DNA from: Methylococcales symbiont of Hymedesmia sp. n. MRB-2018
GTDB taxonomy: Bacteria; Pseudomonadota; Gammaproteobacteria; Methylococcales; Methylomonadaceae
Reading direction: 5' to 3'
Assembly: GCA_003666385.1 (NCBI GenBank)
Contig: QPIN01000049.1
Span: forward strand, 1 to 49,098
Length of the DNA: 49,098 bases
Below the pieces are notes generated by a model. It did not search any database. It was given only the letters and a program-made list of their open reading frames with translations, and was not told the origin of the DNA. This document shows positions 18,748-28,758 of the stretch, in pieces. The position numbers and the translations under genes were made by a program. How positions within the stretch are numbered: the stretch's first letter is position 1; each line of letters begins with the position of its first letter.

Positions 18748-19346
18748 GCTGTAGTCTCCTTATTAGACTCTTCACCAATGATAATTTGTGTGTCTGTAAT
18801 ATAACGGTAAGGTGGAATCACAAGATTAGTAGGTGCAGGGACAGATTTAAAAACACGTCCAGCTAAGTCAAAGCCAGATCCGTGACAAGGGCAGAAAAAG
18901 CCACCTTTCCAGTCATCACCCAAATCATTGGGTGCTGTTTCAGGTCTAAAAGTAGGAGAGCATCCTAGGTGTGTACATAAACCAACAGCGATGAATATTT
19001 CAGGTCTTATTGAACGATAACCATTACTGCTATTTTCAGGTTGTTCTGAATTGGCTGAATTTGGGTCAGCTAATTTAACGGTATCTTTTTCTAATATTTC
19101 TAATACTTCAGGCGTTCTTGATAAAACCCATACTGGCTTGCCTCGCCATGCAACGCGAATCAATTGACCAGGTTCAATTCTACTAATATCAATTTCTATC
19201 GGGGCCCCAGCAGCCATTGCTCTGGCACTGGGCTGCATTTGAGAGATGAAAGGAACTGCCAAGTATCCTGTGCCAACAGCTCCGACAGCAGTCAGTGCTG
19301 TTGTCAGAAATTGGCGCTTGGATTTATCGACGACTTCATTTGCCAT
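18744..19346 (-). CDS. petA: ubiquinol-cytochrome c reductase Rieske iron-sulfur subunit
   Basis: A [2Fe-2S] protein oxidising ubiquinol in the periplasm. The cluster boxes are CTHLGCSP and CPCHGSGFDLAGRV. The N-terminal membrane anchor reads KRQFLTTALTAVGAVGTGYL; a KR pair replaces the consensus twin arginine. It has 200 residues and is first of petABC. The 180-base gap to the downstream-strand gene at 19527 should hold the operon promoter. Confidence 0.97.
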   Translation of the reverse strand: MANEVVDKSKRQFLTTALTAVGAVGTGYLAVPFISQMQPSARAMAAGAPIEIDISRIEPGQLIRVAWRGKPVWVLSRTPEVLEILEKDTVKLADPNSANSEQPENSSNGYRSIRPEIFIAVGLCTHLGCSPTFRPETAPNDLGDDWKGGFFCPCHGSGFDLAGRVFKSVPAPTNLVIPPYRYITDTQIIIGEESNKETTA

Positions 19347-19526
19347 TTATAACGCTCCTGAGTGGGTGAATGCTTATGGACTAAATGTGTTTTAAGTTAT
19401 CATTTTAAAACACTTTCTAATTGCATTTCTTTGTTGTAGTTCTCCATAACTATACCATTACAGTAGGGCCTTGTTGAAGCAGATATTTATTTTTTTATAA
19501 ATTAACGATAGGTTTAATCTGTAAAA

Positions 19527-20447
19527 CTATGAACTGGAGAGTGAAATTTTATGTTTAAAACACAATGCTTTTAAACCTTTATCCTGTGTTTCTAAAAAAA
19601 CTTCGGGGGGCTTTATTTCTTCAATAAATGTAAAGCGTGGTGCTAGGTTCTTCATATGTTCTATCAAAAAACCAGAGTTTATTTCAGGTGCATTGAGACA
19701 TAATAAAAGGGTACTGTTTTCAGCCATAAAATCATCAAGGTGGCGCATTATCTTGGGATAGTCTCGAATAATATCGACACTGCCTTTTTGAAACGTAGGA
19801 GGGTCACATATTAGGAGATCGAAGCGCCCCCTTTTTTTTAATCGAGAAAATGATTTAAAAATATTGAGTTTCTCAAAGCGTACTTTGCTAAGGGTTTGTT
19901 GATTTAATCGATGATTTTCACGTCCTAGACTCAGTGATGCACGGCTCATATCCACATTCAACACAGATTTGGCATTTCCAGCAATAGCTGCTACTGAAAA
20001 GCCACAGGTATAAGCAAATAAGTTAACTACTTTTTTGTTATTACTCTGTTGTTGTGTCCATCTTCGGCCATTACGCATATCAAGAAATAAGCCGGTATTA
20101 CGAACTTGTCCTAAACGAATATAAAAATGTAAATTATCTTCCTGTATTGAAAATTGCTGAAGTGCATCTCCTTTAATAATATCTATGGGGGCAGAAAGAA
20201 TATAGCGATGTTGAAGCTGGATGCTTTTACAAGTAGGGAAAAGGGATAATAAATGATCTGCCAGTTTTTCAATTTCAGTAATCGGTTCGGCTACATATAA
20301 AGTAATCAGGATAACGGGGGGAAGCCAGTCTATGGTGAGATGATGTAGACCTGTGTATGCATGTCCTCTCCCATGGAATAAGCGTTGAGCTTGTAATAGT
20401 TGCGATGGAGCTTGAATATGTTTTAGAACTTGAGATAAGGCTGACAA
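19527..20447 (-). CDS. class I SAM-dependent rRNA methyltransferase (RlmI/RlmK-type)
   Basis: A 306-residue methyltransferase. A beta-rich N-terminal part is followed by the GLFLDMRNGRRW motif, the SAM-binding strand VVNLFAYTCGFSVAAIAGNA and LNVDMSRASLSLGRENHRLN, and the catalytic-site motif LLICDPPTFQKGS. These place it in the family of 23S rRNA cytosine/guanine methyltransferases. It lacks an obvious PUA domain, so it is not a canonical RlmI; the exact target is unknown. Confidence 0.85.
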   Translation of the reverse strand: MSALSQVLKHIQAPSQLLQAQRLFHGRGHAYTGLHHLTIDWLPPVILITLYVAEPITEIEKLADHLLSLFPTCKSIQLQHRYILSAPIDIIKGDALQQFSIQEDNLHFYIRLGQVRNTGLFLDMRNGRRWTQQQSNNKKVVNLFAYTCGFSVAAIAGNAKSVLNVDMSRASLSLGRENHRLNQQTLSKVRFEKLNIFKSFSRLKKRGRFDLLICDPPTFQKGSVDIIRDYPKIMRHLDDFMAENSTLLLCLNAPEINSGFLIEHMKNLAPRFTFIEEIKPPEVFLETQDKGLKALCFKHKISLSSS

Positions 20448-20529
20448 AAGTCTTTTTTTGTAAAATAAGGTGAAAACCAGATGACTAGCATGGATGCAAG
20501 AAATGAAAGAGCAACTTGGGCAACCATCT

Positions 20530-20557
20530 GATACTCTTTATTCTTGAAAATGGTATC
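20530..20557. repeat. short palindromic repeat, GATACC..GGTATC family
   Basis: GATACTCTTTATTC-TTGAAAATGGTATC is an imperfect palindrome that matches copies at 26519 and 44138. It lies upstream of the methyltransferase gene. Confidence 0.55.
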
Positions 20558-20770
20558 AGTGATGAAATATTCCATGCCGTGTCCTTGTTCATTTTTTAAC
20601 ACTACTCTATATCGCCACATTAGTGGCTAGAAAAAGTACAATTCGCATCATTTTAAAAAACCCCTGAGTGAGAATAGGAATGTCATATATTAAAAATATG
20701 GGTGGTAAAATTTTAAATTCAATCGTCAGGACTGTTAATATGAAGGAAAATCTAACGGGAGGATCGCCGA

Positions 20771-21880
20771 ATGTATATTTTTAGGGTATTAAGTGTTTAT
20801 TTTTTAGTGTTGAACAGTAGTTTTGCCATTCAAACCAAGCATCAAGACATTTTGCAGCAATTACAGTTGCCTGCCGGCTTTTCAATTTCAATTTATGCTG
20901 ATAATTTACCCAATGCCCGATCTTTGACATTAAGTGATACTGGAGTAATTTATGTAGGTACTCGACAACAAGGGAGTGTTTACGCCGTTAAAGATATGGA
21001 TGGTGATGGCTATGCAGAAAAAAGTTATGTCATCGCTAAAGGTCTTTATATGCCAAATGGTGTGGCTTATAAAGACGGTAACTTATATGTCGCAGAAAGC
21101 AACAGAATCATTCGTTTTGATAATATAAATGAGCAGTTGGCTAGCCCTCCAAAGCCTCAAGTCATTTATGACCAGTTTCCTTCAGATAAACATCATGGTT
21201 GGAAATATTTAGCCTTTGGCAAGGATAATCGCCTATATACCTCTGTCGGTGCCCCTTGTAATAGTTGCTTACCAGAAAAGGATATTTATTCTTCATTGGT
21301 AAGATTAAACCCAGATGGTAGTGGTTTTGAGATTTTAGCCAGAGGTATTCGTAATTCTGTGGGGTTTGATTGGCATCCTGTGAGTCATCAGCTTTATTTT
21401 ACAGATAATGGGCGTGATTATTTAGGGGACGATTTACCAGCGGATGAACTCAATAAATGGACACAAAAAGGACAGCATTTTGGTTACCCTTATTGTCATG
21501 CTGGAAATATTTCAGACCCTGATTTGGCTGATAATAAAAAATGTACACAATTTACTCCACCAGAATGGAAATTTAAAGCACACATGGCACCTTTAGGCTT
21601 GAGTTTTTATACGGGAGATCAATTTCCTAAACAATATAAAAACCAATTATTTGTAGCACAGCATGGTTCATGGAATCGTAGTTCACCTCATGGATATCGA
21701 ATTGCTCTCGTTGAATTTCAAAACAATACAGCTGTTGCTGAAACTGTGTTTATTAGCGGTTGGCTAACTAAAGATGACAAGGTTTTAGGAAGACCTACAG
21801 ATATTTTGCAAATGCCTGACGGTAGTTTGTTAATAGCAGATGACAGCCTAGGTGTTATTTATCGTGTGGTTTATAAGTAG
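20771..21880 (+). CDS. PQQ-dependent sugar/sorbosone dehydrogenase-like protein
   Basis: A 369-residue periplasmic protein with a signal peptide (MYIFRVLSVYFLVLNSSFA). The beta-propeller has LPAGFSISIYADNLPNARSL at the start, then DMDGDGYAEK, PNGVAYKDGNLYVAE, the core RGIRNSVGFDWHP and FTDNGRDYLGDD, and QHGSWNRSSPHGYRI. These are features of the L-sorbosone/soluble glucose dehydrogenase family, which oxidises sugars with PQQ. Substrate is unknown. A strong GGGAGGA ribosome site lies before the ATG. It is followed by nudF after 38 bases. Confidence 0.9.
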   Translation: MYIFRVLSVYFLVLNSSFAIQTKHQDILQQLQLPAGFSISIYADNLPNARSLTLSDTGVIYVGTRQQGSVYAVKDMDGDGYAEKSYVIAKGLYMPNGVAYKDGNLYVAESNRIIRFDNINEQLASPPKPQVIYDQFPSDKHHGWKYLAFGKDNRLYTSVGAPCNSCLPEKDIYSSLVRLNPDGSGFEILARGIRNSVGFDWHPVSHQLYFTDNGRDYLGDDLPADELNKWTQKGQHFGYPYCHAGNISDPDLADNKKCTQFTPPEWKFKAHMAPLGLSFYTGDQFPKQYKNQLFVAQHGSWNRSSPHGYRIALVEFQNNTAVAETVFISGWLTKDDKVLGRPTDILQMPDGSLLIADDSLGVIYRVVYK

Positions 21881-21918
21881 CCAAGTCAATAATAAAACGG
21901 AGTTTTAATAACTTTGAA

Positions 21919-22518
21919 ATGAAAAAAGAATTTAAAATCAATCATCATACAATAGCTTATAGTGGCTTTTTTCGTCTGCAAAAGTATCAATTACAACATA
22001 CACTTTTCAAAGGAGGCTGGAGTCCAGAAATTACTCGTGAATTGTTTATGCGAGGCAATTGCGTTGCGGTCATACTTTATGATCCCAATCGAGACGAAGT
22101 GGTATTGATTGAACAATTTCGCACAGGTGCTATTTTACGAGCAGATAATGCATGGCTCATTGAAATTGTAGCGGGCGCTATTGAACCGGGTGAAACTGCT
22201 GAAGAGGTGGCGTATAGAGAAGCAGAGGAAGAAGCAGGATGTAAAATAGAAGAGCTGTTGTTAATTAACGAATTTTATACCACACCAGGCGGATCATCAG
22301 AAAGAATTAGTTTGTTTTGTGGAAAAGTAGACTCTAGCCAGGTTGGTGGTGTTTATGGCCTAGATTATGAAAACGAAGATATTTTAGTTTCTGTGGCAAA
22401 ATTTGACGATGCTTATCAAATGCTAGAAACAGGAGATATTGAGTCTGGCATCTCCATTATTGCTATTCAATGGCTTTATATTAATAGGGATAAGATAAGG
22501 AAAAGGTGGGCTGTTTAG
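21919..22518 (+). CDS. nudF: ADP-ribose pyrophosphatase (Nudix)
   Basis: A Nudix hydrolase cleaving ADP-ribose to AMP and ribose-5-phosphate. It has 199 residues, and the Nudix box G-x5-E-x7-REUxEE is seen as GAIEPGETAEEVAYREAEEE followed by AGC. The neighbouring FYTTPGGSSERISLFCG is typical of NudF. Confidence 0.94.
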   Translation: MKKEFKINHHTIAYSGFFRLQKYQLQHTLFKGGWSPEITRELFMRGNCVAVILYDPNRDEVVLIEQFRTGAILRADNAWLIEIVAGAIEPGETAEEVAYREAEEEAGCKIEELLLINEFYTTPGGSSERISLFCGKVDSSQVGGVYGLDYENEDILVSVAKFDDAYQMLETGDIESGISIIAIQWLYINRDKIRKRWAV

Positions 22519-22768
22519 TCAGCTTTTGCCACAGCTTGTTTTCACTTTGCTTGACAAGACACGGGGTAAATACATTCATCTGACCTTGGTGACAACATCC
22601 CTACTGTCAACAGCCTTGAGAAACAAAGTGGAGACAACTTATAAACTGAGACCTCAAGCTGTAATTTGTTAATAGCCATATAGATATTTGATGAACAATA
22701 CATTTATGACTTGAATTTAGGGTTTTTAGCCCTCATTAATAGATTTAATTTTACTGTATGGAGTAGCC

Positions 22769-23047
22769 ATGCCTATTTATGAATATCAGTGTCAGGCTTG
22801 TGGTAACGAGCATGAAGCATTACAAAAAATGAGTGCCGAACCGTTAGTGGAATGTCCTGTGTGTGCCAAACCTGAACTAAAGAAAAAGATTTCAGCAGTG
22901 GGTTTTAGATTAAAAGGCAATGGCTGGTATGAAACCGACTTTAAAGGCGGTTCCAAGAAAAAAGAAACTGACCCTGCTAAAACAGAATCGAAAACAGAAT
23001 CGAAGAAATCGACTGGGCATAGTTGCGACAGTGGCTGTAGTCATTAA
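22769..23047 (+). CDS. FmdB-family zinc ribbon protein
   Basis: A 92-residue protein whose first 40 residues are the FmdB putative regulatory zinc ribbon: MPIYEYQCQACGNEHEALQK, then VECPVCAKPELKKKISA. A lysine-rich linker (KTESKTESKKS) follows, and the end is a Cys/His cluster (HSCDSGCSH). In many proteobacteria this gene precedes aspS, as here. GGAG lies eight bases before the start. Confidence 0.92.
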   Translation: MPIYEYQCQACGNEHEALQKMSAEPLVECPVCAKPELKKKISAVGFRLKGNGWYETDFKGGSKKKETDPAKTESKTESKKSTGHSCDSGCSH

Positions 23048-23056
23048 AAGGTAGGC

Positions 23057-23122
23057 AGTTGCAACGCCTAAGATGGATAAAAAGAGCAGTAACACGGGCG
23101 GGTTATTTGTTGCCAATTGTCT
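23057..23122. repeat. intergenic repeat module shared with 16523-16590
   Basis: AGTTGCAACGCCTAAGATGG, then ATAAAAAGA, and GGCGGGTTATTTGTTGCC. It differs from the petC copy by one base in the first 29; the central hairpin is weaker here. It lies between the FmdB-like gene and aspS. Confidence 0.6.
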
Positions 23123-23150
23123 TACATAAAAATATAACAAGAGAAGAGCT

Positions 23151-24947
23151 ATGCGTACGCACAAGTGCGGAGAGGTAACAAAACAACAATTAGGTGAAAC
23201 GGTTGCATTATGTGGCTGGGTTCATCGTCGTCGAGATCATGGTGGGGTGATATTCATTGATCTTAGGGATCGTGAAGGGCTGGTGCAGGTGGTTTTTAAT
23301 CCTGATGCAACAGAGGCTTTTGTTATTGCAGAAAGTGTGCGTAGTGAATATGTATTAAGAGTTGAAGGGACAGTGAGAGATCGCTTGGAAGGTACTGTAA
23401 ATCCTAATATGAAAACTGGTGAGATCGAAATATTGGTTAATCATATTGAAGTACTCAACGCATCAGAAACACCGCCATTTCCGATTGAAAGTGATATTGA
23501 AGTTAATGAAGAAATGCGTTTGCGTTATCGCTATATTGATCTTCGGCGTAAAGAAATGCAAAATAAAATGCGCATACGTAGAGATGTAACTCGCTATCTG
23601 CGTAATTTTCTGGATGAAAAAGATTTCTTTGAAATAGAAACGCCTATATTAAGCAAAGCAACACCAGAAGGTGCAAGGGATTATATTGTACCCAGTCGTA
23701 CCCATGAAAATGCTTTTTTTGCTTTGCCGCAATCACCTCAGCTGTATAAACAGTTGTTGATGGTGGCTGGTATGGATAAGTATTATCAGGTGGTACGTTG
23801 TTTTCGGGATGAAGATTTACGAGCAGACAGACAGCCTGAATTTACCCAGCTGGATATTGAAACATCGTTCATGAGCGAAGAAGATATTATGGAAGTCATG
23901 GAAGAGATGATGCGCCAATTATTTCTTGCTGTGCTTGATCTGGACCTGGGTGACAAATTCCCTGTTATGACGTATCAAGAAGCTATGAGTCGCTATGGTT
24001 CAGATAAACCTGATTTGCGTATTCCGCTAGAATTGATTGATATTGCGGATGATATGAAAGCGGTTGATTTCAAAGTATTTTCAGGCCCTGCAAACGATGA
24101 AAATGGTCGCGTTGTTGCTCTAAAAATACCTAATGGATCTGAGCTGACACGTAAAGAAATTGATGGTTTAACTAAATATGTCAGTGTTTATGGTGCCAGA
24201 GGTCTAGCTTATATTAAGGTTAATGATAGGGATGGTGGTCTGCAAGGCTTGCAATCCCCAATTGTTAAATTTGCCCCTGCTGAAGTTTGGGAAAGTGTAC
24301 TGACTAAAACAGATGCAAAAACAGGTGATTTGATTTTCTTTGGCGCGGATAAAACCCATATTGTGAATGAAGCTATGGGTGCATTAAGAGTCAAAATTGG
24401 TCTGGATCGTAAATTGCTAACTTCTGAATGGGCACCATTATGGTTGATTGATTTCCCCATGTTTGATTGGGATGAAAAAACCCAACGCTTTAATGCCATT
24501 CATCATCCCTTTACAGCACCGAGTTGTTCAATTGAAGAATTACAAGCTAATCCAGGAAAAGCCTTATCACGTGCTTATGATTTAATTCTCAATGGGACAG
24601 AGTTGGGTGGTGGTTCGATTCGTATCAATAAAACAGATATGCAGTTCAAGGTTTTTGAAATTTTAGGGATTGGGGAAGAAGAGGCCAGAGAGAAATTTGG
24701 TTTTCTATTAGATGCCTTGAAATATGGCTGTCCTCCTCATGGTGGCGTGGCCTTTGGTCTTGATAGACTGGTCATGTTAATAACCGGGTCAAGTTCTATC
24801 CGGGATGTGATTGCATTCCCTAAAACGCAGACAGCAGCATGTCCATTAATTGATGCCCCGGCACCCATTGAAGATGCACAACTACGTGAATTGGGTATTA
24901 AATTACGTCACCCCGCTGGAAAGACAGAAGCCAAGCAAGATGCCTAG
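23151..24947 (+). CDS. aspS: aspartyl-tRNA synthetase
   Basis: A class II synthetase of 598 residues, bacterial type with the GAD insertion. The N-terminal OB-fold has [20 protein letters not shown]. Motif 2 is [20 protein letters not shown], and motif 3 is [20 protein letters not shown] followed by DVIAFPK. AAGAGAAGAG precedes the ATG. Confidence 0.98.
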   Translation: MRTHKCGEVTKQQLGETVALCGWVHRRRDHGGVIFIDLRDREGLVQVVFNPDATEAFVIAESVRSEYVLRVEGTVRDRLEGTVNPNMKTGEIEILVNHIEVLNASETPPFPIESDIEVNEEMRLRYRYIDLRRKEMQNKMRIRRDVTRYLRNFLDEKDFFEIETPILSKATPEGARDYIVPSRTHENAFFALPQSPQLYKQLLMVAGMDKYYQVVRCFRDEDLRADRQPEFTQLDIETSFMSEEDIMEVMEEMMRQLFLAVLDLDLGDKFPVMTYQEAMSRYGSDKPDLRIPLELIDIADDMKAVDFKVFSGPANDENGRVVALKIPNGSELTRKEIDGLTKYVSVYGARGLAYIKVNDRDGGLQGLQSPIVKFAPAEVWESVLTKTDAKTGDLIFFGADKTHIVNEAMGALRVKIGLDRKLLTSEWAPLWLIDFPMFDWDEKTQRFNAIHHPFTAPSCSIEELQANPGKALSRAYDLILNGTELGGGSIRINKTDMQFKVFEILGIGEEEAREKFGFLLDALKYGCPPHGGVAFGLDRLVMLITGSSSIRDVIAFPKTQTAACPLIDAPAPIEDAQLRELGIKLRHPAGKTEAKQDA

Positions 24948-24996
24948 ATTTGGCTTTTGCTAATCCAAGCCATGCTATAAATGTTCTGATTATCAA

Positions 24997-26094
24997 ATGA
25001 CTTCTACTTCACTACCCATTCAAAACTACGCACTACTTGATGATGAAGAGTGCGATGCCCGTATAATTGCCGCCAAAGAAAAGCTGGGTAATCGGTGTAT
25101 AGTTTTAGGCCATCATTATCAACGTAACGAAGTATTTAAACATGCTGATATTACCGGTGACTCCTTAAAACTTTCTCGCGAAGCAGCTGTTTCAGAGGCT
25201 GAATATATTGTTTTTTGTGGTGTGCATTTTATGGCAGAAGTGGCTGATATTCTTTCTCGCCCAGAACAAATTGCAATATTACCAGATTTGGCAGCGGGTT
25301 GTTCTATGGCTGATATGGCCAATGCCACCAATGTACAAAAATGCTGGGATGAATTGTCGCAAGTGATTGATGCGGATAATGAAGTAACACCAGTCACTTA
25401 TATTAATTCAACCGCTGACTTAAAAGCATTTTGCGGTAAACATGAGGGCATTGTTTGTACTTCATCCAACGCCCAGAAAATTCTACAATGGAGTTTTGCT
25501 AAAAGAGAAAAAGTGTTGTTTTTTCCAGATCAACACTTAGGTAGAACTACTGGACATTTGATGGGGATTCCCCTGGAGGAAATGGTGCTTTGGGATTTCT
25601 CTAAGCCTATGGGAGGTTTAACCGAGCGGCAAATTAAACAGGCAAAAATTATTTTATGGTCTGGATTTTGTTCGGTACATCAAGTATTTCAACCCGAATA
25701 TATTGATGAATTCAAGGAAAAATATCCAGAAACGCAAGTGATTGCTCACCCTGAAGCTTGTTTTGAAGTGTGTGAAAAAGCCGACTATATCGGTTCAACC
25801 GAGAATATCCTAAAAGTGGTTCGAGACGCTGAGCCAAACACTCGTTGGCTCGTTGCAACTGAGTTAAACCTAGTCAATCGCTTACATGAAGAATGTAAAG
25901 ATCAAGGTAAGAACGTGCATTTTATGTCTTCAACTTTGAGTATGTGTTCAACCATGTTTAGAACAGATCCTCAACATCTAGCCTGGGTATTGGAAAATCT
26001 ACTGGTAGGTCATGTTGTCAACCAGATTTCTGTTAATGCGGTAGATGCTGGGTTAGCTAAAAAATCATTAGATAATATGTTGTCAGTCCATTAG
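24997..26094 (+). CDS. nadA: quinolinate synthase NadA
   Basis: A [4Fe-4S] enzyme condensing iminoaspartate with dihydroxyacetone phosphate in NAD synthesis. It has 365 residues, with the start LGHHYQRNEVFKHADITGDS, cluster cysteines in FCGVHFMAEV, GFCSVHQVF and HPEACFEVCEKADYIGST, and the substrate region TYINSTADLKA. It follows aspS by 49 bases. Confidence 0.97.
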   Translation: MTSTSLPIQNYALLDDEECDARIIAAKEKLGNRCIVLGHHYQRNEVFKHADITGDSLKLSREAAVSEAEYIVFCGVHFMAEVADILSRPEQIAILPDLAAGCSMADMANATNVQKCWDELSQVIDADNEVTPVTYINSTADLKAFCGKHEGIVCTSSNAQKILQWSFAKREKVLFFPDQHLGRTTGHLMGIPLEEMVLWDFSKPMGGLTERQIKQAKIILWSGFCSVHQVFQPEYIDEFKEKYPETQVIAHPEACFEVCEKADYIGSTENILKVVRDAEPNTRWLVATELNLVNRLHEECKDQGKNVHFMSSTLSMCSTMFRTDPQHLAWVLENLLVGHVVNQISVNAVDAGLAKKSLDNMLSVH

Positions 26095-26118
26095 ATTTAA
26101 GTCACTTTAAAAACTTTT

Positions 26119-26275
26119 GTAACTACTCAGCTTACCCTCTATTTTGTCCAATAGCCGCGTTGAAAGTGCGCATTTACACCTGTAAACTCCGCGCTTTCGC
26201 CTTGGCTCTTGAACGCCTTGATCTTGAACAGAACAGAGGGCAATCTAAGCAGTTACGGAGTACGCTGAGTAGTTC
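26119..26275 (+). mobile_element. MITE copy A (GTAACTAC ends)
   Basis: A 157-bp element bounded by GTAACTACTCAGC and a slightly altered GCTGAGTAGTT-C-AAC. The termini extend inward as CCCTCTATTTTGT against ACAGAACAGAGGG. The interior contains TTTACACCTGTAAA. Target duplication is no longer clear here because the right end is mutated. Related copies are at 28759, 30041, 34242, 42177 and 47765. Confidence 0.85.
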
Positions 26276-26292
26276 AACTATTTTAACTAGAC

Positions 26293-26437
26293 GGCTGTTC
26301 GAGAATAGAAAACCTACTATGGAAAAAACCATTTTGGCTGTTTTTCCCGATCATTTTCGTTAAATAGCACAACTATTCGCCTCAAATGATCGAAAAAACG
26401 GGTTTTCCCTCGCTACGGTTTCGATTCTCGGACAGCC
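26293..26437. mobile_element. second inverted-repeat element (GGCTGTTCGAGAAT ends)
   Basis: A 145-bp palindromic unit with ends GGCTGTTCGAGAAT and ATTCTCGGACAGCC and an inner pair CGATCATTT / AAATGATCG. It encodes no protein of its own, is unrelated to the adjoining MITE, and looks like a separate non-autonomous element. Only one copy is in the window, so mobility is inferred. Confidence 0.6.
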
Positions 26438-26476
26438 TCTTGGTAGTGCATCAATGTTGTAATTAAGTGGTGAAAT

Positions 26477-26510
26477 ATACCCCATGTTTTGAGTGGGGTA
26501 TTTATTGCCA
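26477..26510. terminator. hairpin terminator between convergent genes
   Basis: ATACCCCA and TGGGGTAT pair over eight bases around a 9-base loop, followed on the plus strand by TTATT. It is placed to end nadA and, from the other side, the aldehyde dehydrogenase transcript. Confidence 0.55.
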
Positions 26511-26518
26511 GTTACCTT

Positions 26519-26545
26519 ATACCCTTTATTTTTGAAAGTGGTATT
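26519..26545. repeat. short palindromic repeat, GATACC..GGTATC family
   Basis: ATACCCTTTATTTTTGAAAG followed by TGGTAT. It abuts the stop codon of the aldehyde dehydrogenase gene and matches the unit at 44138 with one or two changes. Confidence 0.55.
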
Positions 26546-28064
26546 AGAAAAAACCTAATGGATTGATGTCATAACTCATCAAAATGTTTTTAGTTTGCTG
26601 ATAATGATCCAACATCATTTTATGTGTTTCACGACCTACACCTGATTTTTTGTAACCACCAAAAGCAGCATGTGCGGGGTAGTTATGATAACAGTTTGTC
26701 CAGACACGACCAGCTTGAATGCCACGTCCCATTCTATAGGCGCGGTTCATATCACGAGTCCAAACACCAGCACCTAAGCCAAATTCAGAGTCATTGGCGA
26801 TTTCCAAAGCTTCAGCTTCATCTTTAAATGTGGTGGCAGAAACAAAAGGGCCAAAAATTTCTTCTTGGAAGATACGCATTTTGTTATCGCCTTTCATGAT
26901 GGTGGGTTGAATGTAATAGCCTTCTCCAAACTCACCTTCTAAAGATTCAACTTCCCCGCCAATTAATACTTCTGCACCTTCTGCTTTACCAATATCTATA
27001 TAACCCATGATTTTATCAAATTGCTGTTTAGATGCTTGAGCGCCGACCATAGTCTCTGTATCTAATGGATTGCCTCGTTTAATTTGTTTGGCACGTTCGA
27101 TGACTTTAGCGATAAACTCATCGTAGATTGATGCTTGAATCAATAAGCGAGAAGGGCAGGTACAGACTTCACCTTGGTTAAAAAAGGCTAGTACAGCACC
27201 TTCCACGCATTTGCTGATAAATTCCTCTTCTTGTTGCATAATATCTTCAAAGTAGATATTAGGTGATTTACCCCCTAATTCTACCGTGGAAGGAATAATG
27301 TTCTCTGCCGCACATTTCATTATTTGAGAACCTATAGGCGTTGAACCGGTAAATGCGATTTTGGCAATGCGAGTGCTAGATGCTAATGCTTGTCCAGCTT
27401 CTTTACCATATCCATTGACAATATTTAAAACACCAGCGGGTAATATGTCTGCGATCACTTCCATTAAAATTAAAATAGAAGCGGGTGTTTGTTCCGCTGG
27501 TTTCATAACAATACAGTTACCTGCGGCTAATGCGGGGGCAATTTTCCAACATGCCATGAGTATTGGAAAATTCCAGGGAATAATTTGTCCGACCACACCT
27601 AAAGGTTCATGGAAATGATAAGCGACTGTATTTCCATCAATATCACCTATGCTGCCTTCTTGTGCCCGAATACAACCGGCAAAATAACGGAAGTGATCAA
27701 CAGATAAAGGGATGTCTGCTGCTAATGTTTCACGAACACCCTTACCATTATCCCAAGTTTCTGCGACAGCTAATTTCTCTAGGTTTTCTTCAATACGGTC
27801 AGCAATTTTTAATAATAGATTAGAGCGTTCAGTCACTGATGTTTTTCCCCAGGCATCTTTCGCTGCATGAGCGGCATCTAATGCTAATTCAATATCTTTA
27901 AAAGTTGAGAGAGGGATTTCACAAAAAGGTTTGCCAGTAACAGGACTGATGTTGTTAAAATATTTATCATCGACAGGTGCTACCCAGTTGCCACCAATGA
28001 AATTTTCATAACGGGGTTTAAAGTCTACTTTACTGTTTGCTTGATTGGGTGCTGCGTAAATCAT
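26544..28064 (-). CDS. NAD-dependent aldehyde dehydrogenase (AldB/ExaC-type)
   Basis: A 506-residue aldehyde dehydrogenase oxidising aldehydes to acids. The sequence shows the N-terminal [16 protein letters not shown], the cofactor segment [31 protein letters not shown], the general-base glutamate in VELGGKSPN, and the catalytic cysteine in [11 protein letters not shown]. The pattern, with EDIM, is that of the acetaldehyde-active AldB/ExaC group. It overlaps the TetR gene by four bases. A role in alcohol or aldehyde detoxification in a PQQ-using organism is inferred. Confidence 0.93.
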   Translation of the reverse strand: MIYAAPNQANSKVDFKPRYENFIGGNWVAPVDDKYFNNISPVTGKPFCEIPLSTFKDIELALDAAHAAKDAWGKTSVTERSNLLLKIADRIEENLEKLAVAETWDNGKGVRETLAADIPLSVDHFRYFAGCIRAQEGSIGDIDGNTVAYHFHEPLGVVGQIIPWNFPILMACWKIAPALAAGNCIVMKPAEQTPASILILMEVIADILPAGVLNIVNGYGKEAGQALASSTRIAKIAFTGSTPIGSQIMKCAAENIIPSTVELGGKSPNIYFEDIMQQEEEFISKCVEGAVLAFFNQGEVCTCPSRLLIQASIYDEFIAKVIERAKQIKRGNPLDTETMVGAQASKQQFDKIMGYIDIGKAEGAEVLIGGEVESLEGEFGEGYYIQPTIMKGDNKMRIFQEEIFGPFVSATTFKDEAEALEIANDSEFGLGAGVWTRDMNRAYRMGRGIQAGRVWTNCYHNYPAHAAFGGYKKSGVGRETHKMMLDHYQQTKNILMSYDINPLGFF

Positions 28065-28663
28065 GTTATACCTCGGTTGTTGTCTGTAAGAATAGATAAT
28101 GTCACTTTATTAATACCTTCAAGTGCTGTTCTTTCAGAACAGACTTTACCCATAACTAATAGGCCTTGCATACTACTGGTTAGGTAATTTGCTATATGTT
28201 TTAAATCAAGTTCAGTCGATAATTCGCCATCTTTCTGTGCTTTTAGTAATGTTTTGTAAAATCCATTTTCAAGTGCATTTAATAAACTCAGCACTTGCTG
28301 TTTGGTTTCTTTATCCCTTAAACCACGTTCAATAGCTGAATTTGTCACCAGGCAACTGCGCAATTCCCCAGCAGTCAATAGGTGCTCGACCAATTGAGCA
28401 AAAAACAGTTCAATTGATTCGATAGCAGAAGGCTTGCTGTTAAGTATTTCTAATAACTTGGAAACAATAGTCGTGCCATAGCGGTTAAGTGATTTTAAAA
28501 ATAACTGTTGTTTATTGCCAAAAGTTGCATAAAGACTGCCGCGTTGAATTCCCATGCCATCAACTAGGTCTTGTATAGAGGTTGCTTCATAACCTTTTGC
28601 CCAAAATATCTCCACCGCCTTATCAATGACTTCTTCTTCGTTAAATATTTTGGGTCTTGCCAT
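28061..28663 (-). CDS. TetR-family transcriptional regulator
   Basis: A 200-residue regulator with an N-terminal TetR helix-turn-helix: [20 protein letters not shown], then [19 protein letters not shown]. The C-terminal ligand domain has [10 protein letters not shown] and [16 protein letters not shown], resembling aldehyde- or electrophile-sensing regulators. Being the first gene of the unit with an ATGA overlap into the aldehyde dehydrogenase gene, it likely represses its own operon. The ligand is unknown. Confidence 0.92.
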   Translation of the reverse strand: MARPKIFNEEEVIDKAVEIFWAKGYEATSIQDLVDGMGIQRGSLYATFGNKQQLFLKSLNRYGTTIVSKLLEILNSKPSAIESIELFFAQLVEHLLTAGELRSCLVTNSAIERGLRDKETKQQVLSLLNALENGFYKTLLKAQKDGELSTELDLKHIANYLTSSMQGLLVMGKVCSERTALEGINKVTLSILTDNNRGIT

Positions 28664-28758
28664 TGTTTTTAAGCAGTCAAATTAAAGCCAATAGGGATTG
28701 TAAATGTTTTGGAATGATCAGTCAACAATGTATAGATGATAACATTGTTCATTTATAT

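Larger units (their letters stand above)
26095..26543. other. intergenic region between nadA and the aldehyde dehydrogenase gene
   Basis: About 450 bases between convergent genes, filled by mobile or repeated DNA: a MITE copy (26119-26275), a second inverted-repeat element (26293-26437), a terminator hairpin (26477-26510) and a short palindrome (26519-26545). No gene is supported. Confidence 0.7.

Noticed and set aside
20423-20620. A 65-codon minus-strand frame with one hydrophobic segment upstream of the methyltransferase gene
   Set aside because: It overlaps the methyltransferase start and its middle (TDTIFKNKEYQ) is the translation of the short palindromic repeat at 20530-20557, so it is unlikely to be a conserved gene.
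22519-22768. Intergenic region before the FmdB-family gene examined for an RNA gene or riboswitch
   Set aside because: No stable conserved fold or known motif was recognised; only a weak hairpin near 22725.
26160-26363. Open frame across MITE copy A and the neighbouring element (also 42140-42325 at copy E)
   Set aside because: Composed of non-coding repeat sequence; the frames differ between copies and have no conserved protein.
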